A DNA stretch of 64,000 bases from Thunnus maccoyii (Eukaryota; Chordata; Actinopteri; Scombriformes; Scombridae): contig NC_056548.1 of assembly GCF_910596095.1 (NCBI RefSeq), positions 13,107,151 through 13,171,150 of the forward strand, given 5' to 3'. Each line of letters opens with the position of its first letter. Position 1 is the first letter of the stretch. The notes beneath the pieces are model-generated. The model did no database searches. It was not told where the DNA came from and worked only from the letters and a program-made list of their open reading frames with translations. Both the position numbers and the translations under genes were made by a program. This document shows, one piece after another, positions 11,129 to 33,700 of the stretch.

Positions 11129-12587
11129 GCAGAGAGGAAGCCCATCAATCTAGCCCAGAGGATTACAGGAGGAATATGTATGTATGGATGTATGGAAGAG
11201 TGTTACTCTAAAAGCAGCTAGTCCTTTTTTTTTTAGAGCATTAGTTTAATGTGTGTGGACAAAAAAAAATAGTGAACAGCTGTGGATCTGTCTGAAATGG
11301 GTCCTGACTGGTACACTAAGGTTGGCAGGCAACCCTTAAAGCTGGTTATAATATTTTATAAAAAAAATTTCAGGAGGGGTTCTCTCATCACTTCCTTGGA
11401 AAAGCTTTCTGTCCACATTCAGCAGTAGATGGATGTCTACTGCTGTGCTGGGTAATAAAATGTAAGGGTGTTTGGAAAAAAGAAAAAAGATTATTTTATT
11501 TTAGTTAAAATGAGGTGTTAAAATTGTATTATCCAGCACAGTAGTAGATACCTGCATAACTAACTAAACAATAAACACAAAAGTCTTCTAACATGTCTAA
11601 AGCTTTTCAGGAAGACTATTGAAAGGCAACTCTCCGAGAATGTGAACTGTATTATTTAGGGCTAAGGGAAAAGAATAAAGTTTGGAGAGGGGGGGGCAGG
11701 ACTTAAGCTTTGTGTTTTAGCTACTCTGTTTCCTCCACAAGAATATAGTACATCCTGCAGTTATACCCAAGGGTCAAGGGAATAGTTCTGGTCCTTCAAA
11801 ATGGACAATACATGCGCCAGTCAGTTGGTTGTAGTGGTTTTCATGAGTCTTCCTCAGAAATTGAACCAACTTAAAATAAGCGTCTAATGTCTAAAACACT
11901 ACCTACAGAGGTGTAAGGCTGATACAGCACAGATTATGTTTGGCACGATCTTGAGTAGCTTGCTTAAGTTCACACAGACCTCAAACTAGTGCTTTAAGCT
12001 GTGTACGACTATCTACTCTGAAGCCACAGAAATGTTCCTTTTAGTTTTTATTTGTATATATAGTTATTTATATAATTGTGAGAAAAGATGTGGTTTCATT
12101 ATCTGAGGTTTTGAAAGAGGCTTTGAAGCCTTTAAATTGGCTCCTGTAGCCTTTGAATCTTATTTAATCAATAACTTGAAAATACTGCGAGTATGTTGAT
12201 GTTGAGCCACGTTGCACTGAAATGCCTCATATCAGTAGGGCTTTGTTTGTATTTGCCTGGTTTGCACAATGTTCCATTGGTGTTTTTTATTGTAGAATAC
12301 AAAGCCTACTGTTAACTTTGTACTCAAAGAATAAACACATACCACAAAGTTTTGTTCCATTATTCGGGGTTGTTAATTTACATGGTTTTCATTTCAAACA
12401 GATTTTTGGTCAACAAATACAATTGGTATCCAAACAAGGGCTTTTTTTATACAGATGATCAGATGTTAACCCTCATGTTTGGAATATAGATGAAGTCCGT
12501 ATTGTCTCACTGAACTGAATCACACTGTGCAGTTCTGTGTCGATACTTAATTTCACACTTCCTGCCAGGCGTGTATGCACCCATCTC
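11129..12587. other. Tail-to-tail 3' UTRs of klhdc2 and nemf
   Basis: This non-coding interval lies between the two convergent stop codons. Plus-strand AATAAA occurs at 11454-11459, with further copies near 11569 and 11674 and at 12330-12335. The minus strand has AATAAA at 12291-12286 for nemf. If the distal klhdc2 signal and the nemf signal are both used, the mature 3' ends overlap by tens of bases. Confidence 0.6.
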
Positions 12588-22364
<9,777 letters not shown>

Positions 22365-23296
22365 TGTGACTTAACAGCTTAACAGCTGGCGAAAATAGAA
22401 AAGGTAAACAATGAACGCAAACGTTCACATTTCTAGTGCAACATCAGCAAGGAAAACATGCAGGGAACTACTGAACGTCCTGAACATGCGCACAATGGCA
22501 TATTCCTACGGAAGCCGATCTAGTGCAAAAAGAAGCGAGTCCACACCTTTTTACACACGCACTAATGTCAGTGAACAGAATGCATTATTGTGTGTGCGTG
22601 TGTGTGTGATGCATTGGTGCCTGGTAACGCTGTGCTATGACATGAATGCAGTGGACTGGCTGCTGTGAGCTTCTTGCAGGGACTGATGTCATTAAGCTCA
22701 TGGTAGGCTCTTTGGTGTTAAATGTGCATTAATGATGCACTACTCAAATTGGCTTATTGACGTTAAAAACAGGGCAAGCCTTCGAAATGCATGTAAAACA
22801 CCACCTAACACCGACTGGAACAACAGGGGGAATGTTGCGGACATGCAGAACAACATCCCGCAGCCTAATAAAGCAAAGACATGCGAGCAAACGGTCACCA
22901 GCCACCTCTGGAAAACAGGTAAGGAGGTAAATTATTTCGCTGTGCGTCAAATACCGTTATCTAGGCCTGCAGCGAATAATTCTGCTTGATTGGCATTTTT
23001 TTCATGCATAGCAGGTCATATTCTGCCGCGTTTGTTGCTTTTTATTCCGACTATTTTCAGCGGAGGAGTTTCCAGTTCCCTCCACAGGTCAGAGTGGAGG
23101 GCGAAGGCGTGCTCCGTTACCAAGGCGACGGTCAGCTAACAGGGCTCGCTAGCGGAGCTAGGCTAGCACCCCAAAGACGTGTTTGAGGTTTTTATCAAGT
23201 CGATGCGGAGGAAAAAAGGCTCTCTTTCAAACTTCACATTGTAATGCTGTGTCCAGATATGCAGCTTATGGATAATATAAGCGGCGAGTCAAAGGA
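22365..23296. promoter_or_regulatory. Divergent nemf/mok promoter interval
   Basis: The two genes are transcribed away from each other across 932 bp. The interval carries the 5' UTRs of both and no recognisable coding exon. The ORFs at 22411-22989 show no protein similarity I can name. The mok side contains an X-box-like site and a uORF, listed separately. Confidence 0.6.
23116..23129 (+). promoter_or_regulatory. mok: X-box-like (RFX) site upstream of mok
   Basis: GTTACCAAGGCGAC fits the RFX X-box GTNRCC-N(0-3)-RGYAAC with one mismatch in the second half-site. It lies about 170 bp before the mok ATG. X-boxes commonly mark ciliary genes and MOK is a ciliary kinase. Function is inferred. Confidence 0.45.
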
Positions 23297-24257
23297 ATGC
23301 ACTGTAAGTTGTGAGTTGGCTGAACAGAGTGATGACAGGAATGACAAACGGTCGTTTAAGGTTTCTCTCTGAAGATTTTACGCTAATGTTTGCTAGCTAT
23401 TCTATGGCCTTATTGTGTCTCGTCAGCAAATGACTGAGCACATATTTTTTAGTTGACCGTTATAACGCCTATCCTATGTCAAAATGTAAGTTGTTTTCGC
23501 ACTGTTAGTTTTAACCAGTACTTTAGTTACTGTTAACAAAAATGGTGACTGACCAGGGAAAAGAAAATGTGTGACAAACCTGAGTTTACGTGTCTGTTTA
23601 ACAGCCGTTTTTCTCCTACATGTTATGTTAATTTGATTGTATGGCAATAAAAGACTACATTTGGTCAACGGGTCACATTGTAATAAAGGGAAAATACACC
23701 ATTCTGCTCTGCTTCAAACTATCAATGTTTGAGTTTATCATCATGTATAAACTATGGGAAATGATAAGTTGATAGTCAGAAAATTCATCAGAAACAATTT
23801 TGAGGTTGAGTTGTATTTATTTGCACAGGTTAAAACTAAACAACTTACATTCAAATAACTAACTTACTAATAAATCAAATTCACACTGAAAGGATACGTT
23901 ACTTTTTTTTTTAACCAAATGGGAAAAATAGTTCAAAGCTTGTGAGATGAAGATTAGATTACTTTCTGATTGAGTGGGAGTGAATCTATGAATTAATGTG
24001 AAAATAGATGTGAGTCAGAAAATCCCAATAAAATTCATCATGGGTGTTTTAGTCTCCAAAAGAGGTTGTTAGAGCATTTCACTAGCTATTGAGCAGCTCA
24101 ATGATTTCTCTCCAGATTACACAGATTTGTCTGTCTGATGTTGCTCTGTGCAAATTACAATTGAGCGATATTCAGTAATATTATAGAAATATGTGCATGC
24201 ACAATTTCCCTTTTACCAGTCTTTGTTGTCTTGTTTTTGTTGTAGGCTACAAAATAA
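23244..24257 (+). promoter_or_regulatory. mok: uORF overlapping the mok start codon, out of frame
   Basis: Three in-frame ATGs (23244, 23259, 23268) precede the mok ATG (23297) in another frame. That frame runs past the mok ATG, across the exon 1-exon 2 junction, and stops at TAA a few codons into exon 2 (24255-24257). If the leader includes these ATGs, scanning ribosomes would be diverted from the main start. The feature spans an intron. Confidence 0.5.
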
Positions 24258-25364
24258 TCAAGAAAATCGGGGAGGGCACATTTTCTGAGGTTCTGAAAAC
24301 TCAGAGCCTGAAAGATGGGAAATTCTACGCATGTAAAACGATGAAGCAGACAATTAACAGGTATATGTAACAAAGTGCTGTCCTGTGCATCAACTGTCTG
24401 TCAACAGTACAGCTCACTGTTATGTAGGGACCATTGAAACTCGAGTCAGCAGCTTGACACCCACTTGCCTTAAGTATCCTCTTAGATGTCAGCTCTGCCT
24501 TTGACCTTGTAGTGATGAGGAAACAATAGATGTCAGTGCTTGAAATGTGAGTTGTCAAGTGCACTGGTTTTTACTTTTGACTGTGCGGTTTAAATCTGTG
24601 CATCCGCTTATTACCGCATGTGTCCATACATTGTAGTGACATTATTATTTCCATATAAAGCTGTAATATAGAATTGCACATCTTTTGCCAAGATCCTTAG
24701 TTCCATCGGCCCTCATCCTGATAACACAGTATCTTAAATTAAGTAAACAAATGCGCATTATGACTAAACAATAAGCTATATTGCATCTATACACCTGTCA
24801 GATCACATGTGCAAATGTCCTCTGTTCTCTGTGGTTAAGTCTGGAGCAGGCCAACAACCTGCGGGAAGTCCAGGCCATGAAGAGACTCAGCCCTCATGCA
24901 AATATCATCCAGCTACATGAACTGATTTTGTGAGTCCTGAAGTGTTGTCTAATATAAAATTATTGTAGCGCATTAAGCTAGTATCTTATGCCATTTACAA
25001 TCTAATGTTTTTTAGTGACAAAGAAACTGGAACTGTGTCTTTGATTTGTGAGCTGATGGATATGAACATCTATGAGTTCATACAAGGTAAGTCTGCAAGT
25101 ATGACTGCATGCAAATATATAATAACAATTATGAAGGTAGACTGGACCTTAAATGTGTGCACGTTATGTCATGTTCTAAGAAGTGTATCATGGATGTTCT
25201 TCATCCTTTGCAGGAAGAGAAACGCCACTTCCTGACCATACAGTAAAGCACTACATGTACCAGCTGTGCAAGTCACTTGCACATATTCACAGGTAGTTAT
25301 GGAAATACTGAAATCCAAATGAAATGGCACAATAAAAATTCTACATTAAGTGTGTTGGGATTAC

Positions 25365-25398
<34 letters not shown>

Positions 25399-27430
25399 GG
25401 TGCGGGATCTTTCACAGAGATGTGAAGCCAGAGAACATTCTCATCAAAGTGAGATTCATCATAATTTTCATTTGTTTTACAAGAAGGTAATCATGGTTTT
25501 AGGTCGTACAGTTTTGTTTTTTTTATACTTTTTTGTTTGACTTGCAGCAAAACGTTCTGAAGCTTGGAGACTTTGGCTCATGTCGCAGTGTGTACTCCAA
25601 GCCCCCGCACACAGAGTACATCTCCACACGTTGGTACCGAGCCCCAGAGTGCCTCCTCACCGATGGCTATTATAGCTTAAAGATGGACATCTGGAGCACT
25701 GGCTGTGTCTTCTTTGAGATCATGAGGTACCTCTGCAGGGATAAGGCAAAACAGCTATATAAGCCAACCATTCAGTTATGGGACAGAACTGGGAAAACTT
25801 ATGACATGTAGTATCACAGAGCTTTATTTAATTACATGAATAATTACAGTATTACTAGTCTACATTTAGTTTTCTGTCCTTGTAATTTTAGTGATCCTGT
25901 CTTCCACCACAGGCATAAACAAATGGCATGTAAATAGCTTTGATGTGGCAGATGTATCATTTAATACCTGTGCGTTTCAGTTTGAATCCTCTCTTCCCTG
26001 GAACCAATGAGTTGGACCAGGTTGCCAAGATCCATGATGTGTTGGGGACGCCAGAACAAAGTCTCCTCCAGAAATTCAAGCAGTAGGTTTTTCTTCTCAA
26101 ATATGTTGACTGGAGAGCTTGACGCAGCACTCATAAGTTGTGAATACACAAGTTTTATGTACTAAAAGACTTGTGTGTTTATTGTCTGGCAGATCTAGAG
26201 CGATGCATTTCAACTTTCTTCCTAAGAAAGGCAGCGGTATCTCACGGTTAATCCCTAACTGCCCAGCCCCAGCACTGTCACTGCTCTATCAAATGCTCGC
26301 CTATGACCCCAATGAACGCATCTCTGCAGAAACAGCCCTGAGGCACACATACTTTAGGGAGAGCAGGTAAATTGCTTACATCTATTTAAATATAAAGATT
26401 TTTTTTAAATAATTAATTGATAACTGACATTGTCCACACAAATAGTATGTGACACGGGACCTTGCAACCAAGCCAGAACTGAAAATGATCTGATTAGATG
26501 AGAGGGGGTTAAAACGACTGTGCAAAGATTTAAAATTATTTGACAATCGTATTCTGTAATTCATAATAAAAATCTTATTTGCTCTTGTTTTTTTTCTTCC
26601 AGGCTAGCAGAGAAGAAAGCCGAGGGTCTTCACAGGCTTTCTGGGATCATGGATGGAGTAGAAAGAAGTGGGACACACAACTCCTTAGACCACATCTGGC
26701 GACCAACTAGACTTGGCAAACAACTGAGGGGGAGACATACAAGGCAAACACCTTTAATGAGTGTAAGTCAAATTTTTACCGTTCAAATTTAACCTAACAT
26801 GAAAGTGAACTGAAGTGTTGTCCAAAGAAATATGAAAACAAGTTGTACTGTCTGATACTTTCTCCCTCTTCAGCACAACATGAAGCATGTGGCAGAGCCC
26901 CTCATCAAACGGAACGTCCCTCATTATCCAACAGAGCTGCCCAAGCTCAACATGGTTGTCCCAGGACCACAGATCTCCTTCCCAGTTTCCTCTATGCCCG
27001 CTTTTACTGTCACTCACCAAGGCACACTGCCAGCCATCACATCTAAAAAGTGCCAGTCACGGTTGGCCAAGGTAAACACAGGAGCACTACACAGACATCA
27101 AGCTTTTTTACATTTTTGAACCCTTCAGTCATTTTGACTTCCTAGAAGTCAGGTTTATTGCGGAAAATAAGTAAAACACAGCTGACAAGGTTTGTTTTAA
27201 ATATCAGATGTTACAGATGTTAAATATCACTATGTTTTATTAAGGAAAAAAGAGGACTGTTAAATTAATATCCATAGCCAAGCAAGTGCTTTGGTGGTGC
27301 TTTCATTAAGGACTTGGATTTGGCATTCAGGCTGCATTTCCTCTCTCCACAGCCCAGGGATGAGTCACACCGTGCAGCTTTCAAGACCTACTACATGCCA
27401 CCTCTGGATAGGAAACATGGGGGCTACTGA
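23297..27430 (+). CDS. mok: MOK serine/threonine protein kinase (12 coding exons)
   Basis: A MAPK-related kinase of the MAK/ICK/MOK group that acts at cilia. Coding exons are 23297-23303, 24246-24360, 24840-24929, 25016-25086, 25214-25292, 25400-25448, 25548-25726, 25981-26082, 26193-26366, 26603-26762, 26874-27071 and 27353-27430, giving 433 aa (human 419). The first coding exon is only 7 nt (ATGCACT). This start is chosen because it gives MHCYKIIKKIGEGTFSEV, matching the family N-terminus, while the upstream ATGs hit a stop in exon 2. The glycine loop is IGEGTFSEV, the VAIK-type lysine is in FYACK, the catalytic loop is HRDVKPEN (D128), DFG is 145-147 and the activation-loop TEY is 159-161. 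The C-terminal tail after about residue 290 is poorly conserved and basic. Confidence 0.94.
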
Positions 27431-27591
27431 GAGCCAAAAAACACTTCAATGTTTCATTAAAAATTGCCTCTTAAAACAGGATTGACCTGTACTGATGAAC
27501 AGATACAGTATGTTGAGAGGACAATGTTTGGACAGGCCTGATGTTGAAATCTGTAAAGCAACACAAACATGTTTAAGAAAAAAAAAAATGC

Positions 27592-27597
27592 AATAAA
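27592..27597 (+). terminator. mok: mok polyadenylation signal
   Basis: AATAAA 162 nt after the mok stop, in caataaagac, directly after an A-rich run. Confidence 0.65.
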
Positions 27598-30282
27598 GAC
27601 TGCAGCAAAGCCTGTCACTCACCAGTTGCAACTACTACACCAAACTGATTAACCCTAATTGTAATGTAATGAAATTTAATGTTATCTCTACATAAACACT
27701 GCTAAACTCTCTCATTACGTCGAATTGAGAGTGTGTAGTTTAGTCATGACCGCAGTTTTACTTGACCTAGTCAGGTGTTACATGTTTACAACTGTTTAGA
27801 AATATACTTTCAATCTGAGCCTTTTACAAAAGCTAAGCAATAATCTGACAAGTGAACAGCTGTTTACCGGAGGTGAATTAAATGATCAAACATGGTCAGA
27901 TTCCTGGAGAATAATAGTTCCTTTAAAAAGTAGCAACACTGCCACATGCTTTGGACTTGTTCTAGTATTATTTTACAACTTTGAATCAAAAATGATTTTG
28001 TAAACTCTTTTGACACTGACAACAGAAAAACACTAATATGTCAAAGTAAAAAACAAAACTCTAAATTAAGCACAAACAACATCAACAAGAAAATCATCAC
28101 CCTGTACTATGATTATAAACCTAGATTATCACCAGTATTTTTTAGAAGTTTCATTAATATGAGGGATGAGATCGCCTGTGTGTACCTGTAGTGTGACTTC
28201 TTTACATAAAGTCTATGGGTGTTACAAGTAATTTAAGGTTAAATACACCTGAGATGTGGAGGTTCCAACAACTTCAGCAGTTTGTCAATTTCCTGGTAAA
28301 AACTACATTATTAAGACAAAAGAACACTTCAATTTTCCAGTGAGGTTATAGAAAAATATCAATCTGGCTACAGGATAGGATACAAGCAATAAAAGCGGTA
28401 AAATAGAGGGAAAAGTCTGCAAGGGAAAAATAGGACTCCAAACAAGGCCAAGGAAAGGAAGTTGGACATTTTCAAATATTACACATAGTTGCTTTAATAA
28501 ATCCACTGTGATTCAAAGTTGTAAAGCAATAAAATATGAAAGGGCAGAGCTGAATACTTTTTTATAGGCACCGTTCACTAGTGATGGTCTCTTTCCAGTA
28601 ACTGTTAATGATCCGCCTCGGGACAAACTGATTTGAAGGGCAATAGTCTTCCTGTATAAAATGTAAACAGTAGAAACAGTCATATTGAGTGCTTCACAAT
28701 TATTCCACTTTCTGAGCCACAACGTTACCTTTGGAGAAAAGAATTTAAGGAAACATACCATGATCCAACTGTGAATTAATTGAACAGGGCAACAGAACAC
28801 AAAAACAAACTTATGCGACTCCCAAATTGATAAATAATAGCAGTTATGATCAGTTGACAATAATAAAAGATGATTTTCCACCAAGAACAATTATGTGCGT
28901 GAACAAAGCTGTATTTTATGTGCTCAGAAATTATCGCCTAGGCCTTTAAAAAGTCTTTGATCTGATTTTTTTTACTATGTTTAGAGTGTAGCTTGGCCAG
29001 TAAGTAACCATATAGCCCCTCACTTGAGGCTTAAAACATGTACCGTTTCATTCATGAGCTGTGAGCTCATTAACATGGGACTGTGACTCAGTCTGCACTT
29101 TATTGTGTTGGTTATTGTGATGCATAATCAGTAAAAAAAGGTTGTCAAGTATCACTTGTATGTCGTCGTCATTAACCTGTATTACAAAAGCTTCAATCTC
29201 TTACATAAAGTCTGCGTAAACACAAAAATGTTAACAAATTGATGGAAATCATATATTTTAATGAATAATGAAGTGGGGAAATGTAAACATTATCACTCAC
29301 CAGCTTTCTGTCTAGTGTAGGGGTCACTGAACTCTTTATGGCATCAATAATGATTGGCTATCACACAAAAATAAAAGCACGTTAATAGTGCAATCGTGTC
29401 AAATGGGAAAGACTCATTCTCATCTAAAATCTTTCATGTGGCTAATGGTAAGATTCGTTTAAAGGGAAAATTGGAGGATATGAAGTTCCAAAATATTTTT
29501 GAGACTGAAGTAAGTTGAGGAGACTCTTGAGGTTCAACCGCTGTCTCCGAGACTTCCTGAGCTTCATAGACTTCCATACTTTACAGCATTTTTCGTGCTG
29601 CAGCGGCACTTTTTTGACAGTGGTAAGCAATTTCTTTTGCATCACAGCTTTGTTATGTAAATACAGCACATGTGGGTGAACAGAAAAAAGAACAGAAAAC
29701 AGTGTATTCAAGATTATTTTAATATTATTAATATGTATACTTTAGGCTTTAGAAATATAACTATCAATGACAAAACTTCCACTGGAGTAATGGTAAGTTT
29801 GCTTAGGCCCCCATCAAATCAATTAATTACAATATACACATTATGATACAGAGCAGATTTGAATCTGAAATAATATTAAAATAAATGCTCAATAGATAAA
29901 GGTTTTAATAGTTTTATCATTTTTCTTCACCTACTGTATTAGCCATCTGTGAGTTCTGAGCACACCCAAAAATGTAAAGCCATTTTCTTCTAATAAACTA
30001 ATTTAAGTGCAAACATTTTTTTTTTCTTTAAAAAGACTGATTGCAGCATCCAGCTTTATAGATTCAGATTTCAAGACTGAGGATGTTAAAGCCAAGTGCA
30101 ACAAGGCAGTCCTCAACCCTCTTTTTTTTTGTTCCAATAGAGTAGTTATAAAAACAAACAACAAAATAACTAACAAAAATCAGTGCAAAGTCATTGATGG
30201 GGAGATTCTACTCAAGAAAAGACAGAAGTGGTGGGTGAATGTGGATGGATGCAAAATTTTCAGATGCTCACGCACTTGGTCA

Positions 30283-30427
30283 TAAAAGGATAGTTCGCCC
30301 AAAAATTCATATTTTAGTCAGTAACCCTGAGCCGAGACCGGGCTACACCACAAGTTTAAAAAAAAAAAAAAAAAAAAAAAAAGAGGGCTACGCAAATTAT
30401 GAAAATCAAACGAACTATCCCTTTAAT
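30283..30427. mobile_element. Short TIR element ('ggatagttcg' MITE)
   Basis: aaaaggatagttcgccc at the left and cgaactatccctttaa at the right are inverted repeats enclosing about 115 bp, including an A26 tract (30358-30383). It is non-coding and probably an internally deleted MITE of a type common in fish. Confidence 0.7.
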
Positions 30428-30794
30428 CTCAAGCCACAATTGTCTGGTTTGCATCTAACGAAGCCAAGCCTTAATTCCAGAGGGGACAACAGTCTGATGA
30501 GATTTGACATGAAAGAAAGATTTTTTTTTAAAAAAATCTAAAATGTGTTAAAACTCCAGAGAACAATACATTAGCACACTAGTCCACACCACACCTTTTC
30601 TTGCTTCATTCTTCCTCTAGGTCAAGTGAGTGATAAACGAAAACAACAGAAAAGCCATTAACAAAATCGGGAGGGGGGAGGGATTAAAAAAAAAAAAAAA
30701 AAGAAAAAGAAAAGGAAAACTTGCAATGCTTGCAGGGTGAAGAGCAGCATCAGACTCTGGGTTGCAGGGTTCTTTAGCAGCAGAAATATTGTGG

Positions 30795-33700
30795 CTATAC
30801 TACTGTTCCACTGGGAGAGCTGGCTTGGTTTTGGGATGACAATAAACCCTGGAAAAAGGAAAACAAGGAGATTTGCATTGGGAAAGTTCACATACTGTAG
30901 CAGAAATCAAGCAACAAATGAGCTCATTAAAAAATTTGCCTCTAGCGTCTTCTGTTCATATCCCGGTCCCCTGCATTTCATTAAAAGCTTGTGCACAGTG
31001 GTCAAAGTGGATGCCAAGTGTAACGTCGTCTTTGAGAGGTTTTCTTGCTTGACAAAGGCACTTTTAAAAGACAAGAATTACTTTCTAGTTCTTTAAAATT
31101 TTTGATCTGGTCTTTGAGGGCATTTTTGGCTTTTCTTTTTTATAGGGAATGCTTCAGTTCTGCATTTTTATTGCAGTTCTGCTATGAAACACTCAATCCT
31201 TAACCATATAAAATAAGGTTTGTTTGATGTTTCCTATTACTGAATACTAATTGCACCTTCCCGAAGACTGACCTCAACTACTGCATCTTCCACTCGACTA
31301 ATTTTTGTATTAAGTGGTTTGTAATAATTAGAATTTCTACCCACCAGGGGCTGTGTGGTGCCCACTATTTCTACTGCTTCAAGCTGAATAACCAAGCTGA
31401 ATGTACCAGTTTCTGGATCTCAATCGTTTCATTTTCTCACACAGAAAGCAATAAGAATAATACTTTTGTCAGACAATCACAGAAAAAACCCACAGCGGCC
31501 CATAAAGGGCTGAGTCCCATACATGATTTAACAAGTATAAACAGTCATCAGACTGCATTGGTACCGCACAATATCATGGCATTGTTTGCGCTCTTGTATT
31601 TTTTTTTTTAACTTCAGAGATATGTGATGACATTTTTAAGGGCATTGCTGCCCTAAGCCCCTGCTATTGTCTGACTCTGGTTAAAAGTAACAATCTCACT
31701 GCACTAACAAGCCTTCAGACTGCCAGTTACGTTCCAGATCCAGACTATTGTGTGCCTCGTTACGGCAAACTCGCTCAACACACAGACAAAAGGGAAGTAT
31801 AAAAGGGTACATATTAAGCTGTAAGCATGTGAGAAACTGCAGATTCTTTGGGCAAATACAGAGCCTTTTGCATAAAAGCTGAAATGTTCAAGTGTATGTA
31901 GATGACTTCTTGGCTATGTTGCTATGCATTGTGGGATGATTGTGATGAACCAATGACAACAATTAATTATGGATTAACTTCTCCTTTCCCCCACACATGA
32001 AATCCTCCTTATCAGAATGCATTATATAACCAGAAAATGTAATATTTTCATAGCATCGGTTATATTTTAAACTTAGGCATTATAGGTCTTTCACTGGAAA
32101 GCAGATGTACATTAAACAAAGTCTTGCCTGCCTGCAGAGTGTGACAATCTGACTATAAAAGCTAAAAATGCTATTCCAAATGTCAATAGTTTATTGTATA
32201 ATTTCAGATTATGTCGTGTTTCTTTAGTTACAACCCGAGTTCAGGACAGCTAAATATTTGACACACATAATGTCATAACTTCAAATTTCCCCACATTTCC
32301 TACATTAAAAAGAACTTACCACTTTGCCTGGCCTCGCCCATGTGCAAATAAATCCCTCCTGACAAGCAGTCACTAAACAGTCCTCTAAAAATATGAGTAC
32401 AGTGAGCCTCTCGTGTGCTATCTTTTTACAGATGAGGGGCTCAAGGAGGGGCACGTCCTCCATGCGTGGGCACAGCAGAGTGCCCAGAGTCTTAGCAGGG
32501 TCTGTTTTGGTTTTTGTCAGCAGGTTGAGCTTGTCGCTGCTCTTGCTGCTGATGTGACCCATGCTGTGGTTGCGTTTGTGGTCCTTCTCATGGTGGCGCT
32601 CCTTCCGATCGTGGAGTGACAGAGTGGCGAACTTACTCACACCCGTAGCGATGGAACTGTCCATAATACCGCTGCCGATGCCGCCACCGCTGCCAGCCTT
32701 GTTGGTATTGTTTGCCGTTGTCGTGGTGCCGGCTGAATGGGGTAGGCTGTTGGAGCGTGGTAATGTAGTAGAGAGGGAGTTAATGCCAGGAGTATTGGCA
32801 CCACTGTTGTTTCCATTAGTAGTGTTACTAGAGGTGTTAGTGATTATTGTAGCACCCGCAGGGGGGCTGGTAGCGTTCATCACGTTAGTATGCGTCCGTG
32901 TCCGTGAGAGTGGAAGATGGGGGAAAAGGATGTCCTCAGTGAGGTCCCATAGGCACAGCTGAGTGTCCTGGCCCACTGAGCCAAACCGGTATGTGACGCT
33001 AACAGGCCGGCTGTCCGTGGAGTTGCGCTTGGAGAGTCGGGACTGCGTACTGTTGGCCCGGTCTCGTCCAAAGTGGATCATCTGATCCTGGAAGTCCTCA
33101 TCGCTGCCACTGAACTCCATTGGGTCGCTCTCCTCCACACTGGTAGTGTAGTGGTCAAACGCCACCACACTCACCCATGACTTGTGCCCATGACCTCGGG
33201 CTATGACTCTGCAGTCCAAGAACGACCACACAGTCACTAGATCGTCCTCTCCACCAGCAACTATGTACTTTCCGTCAGGGCTCCAGCACACGCACAATAA
33301 GCCACCGAAGTAGCTCTTCATGGTGCCATGAAGCTCAACGGCATCGAAGTTGAACACCCGTAGGAAGCCGTCTTGGCTTACACAGGCTAGGAACTTCCCA
33401 TCAGGAGAGAAGGCAAACTCATTCAGAGCCCCCTCACCTACTGTCCATTTAAGGAGGGGGTTCCTTGTAGATTTACTCTTACAAGTGTGTACAGAGTAGT
33501 TCTCTCCCTGTTTGAGCAGCTGGTAGTGCGGTGCTGTGGTGCCACAAGTATGCTCCACATTGTACAGGTACATATTCCCACTGGCATGAGAGACCAGAAA
33601 CAGGCTCTCAGAGCCCGGCACCCATTTCACACATGTTACTCTGGATTTGTCTATTAGTCTCTGGCAGGAGAGAAGGAAGGTTGGGGTTTGAGAGGCAAAC

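Larger units (their letters stand above)
27431..30794. other. mok 3' UTR, intergenic DNA and wdr20 3' UTR
   Basis: mok has AATAAA at 27592-27597. The rest is AT-rich and non-coding. The right part is probably the wdr20 3' UTR on the minus strand; plus-strand TTTATT at 29099-29104 is one candidate signal, unconfirmed. It also holds a small TIR element (30283-30427) and a poly-A/purine tract near 30685. Short ORFs here look random. Confidence 0.5.

Noticed and set aside
22411-22989. Short plus-strand ORFs in the nemf-mok interval as a small gene
   Set aside because: No similarity, no splice or polyadenylation context, and a position in a divergent promoter/5' UTR region.
32561-32962. 133-codon plus-strand ORF
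   Set aside because: Antisense of the wdr20 coding exon and its low-complexity linker.
32305-33630. A 441-codon uninterrupted ORF taken as a complete wdr20
   Set aside because: It starts at an internal Met within exon 3 and runs past the donor at 32319 into the intron. The true protein adds two 5' exons and a distinct last exon at 30795-30848.
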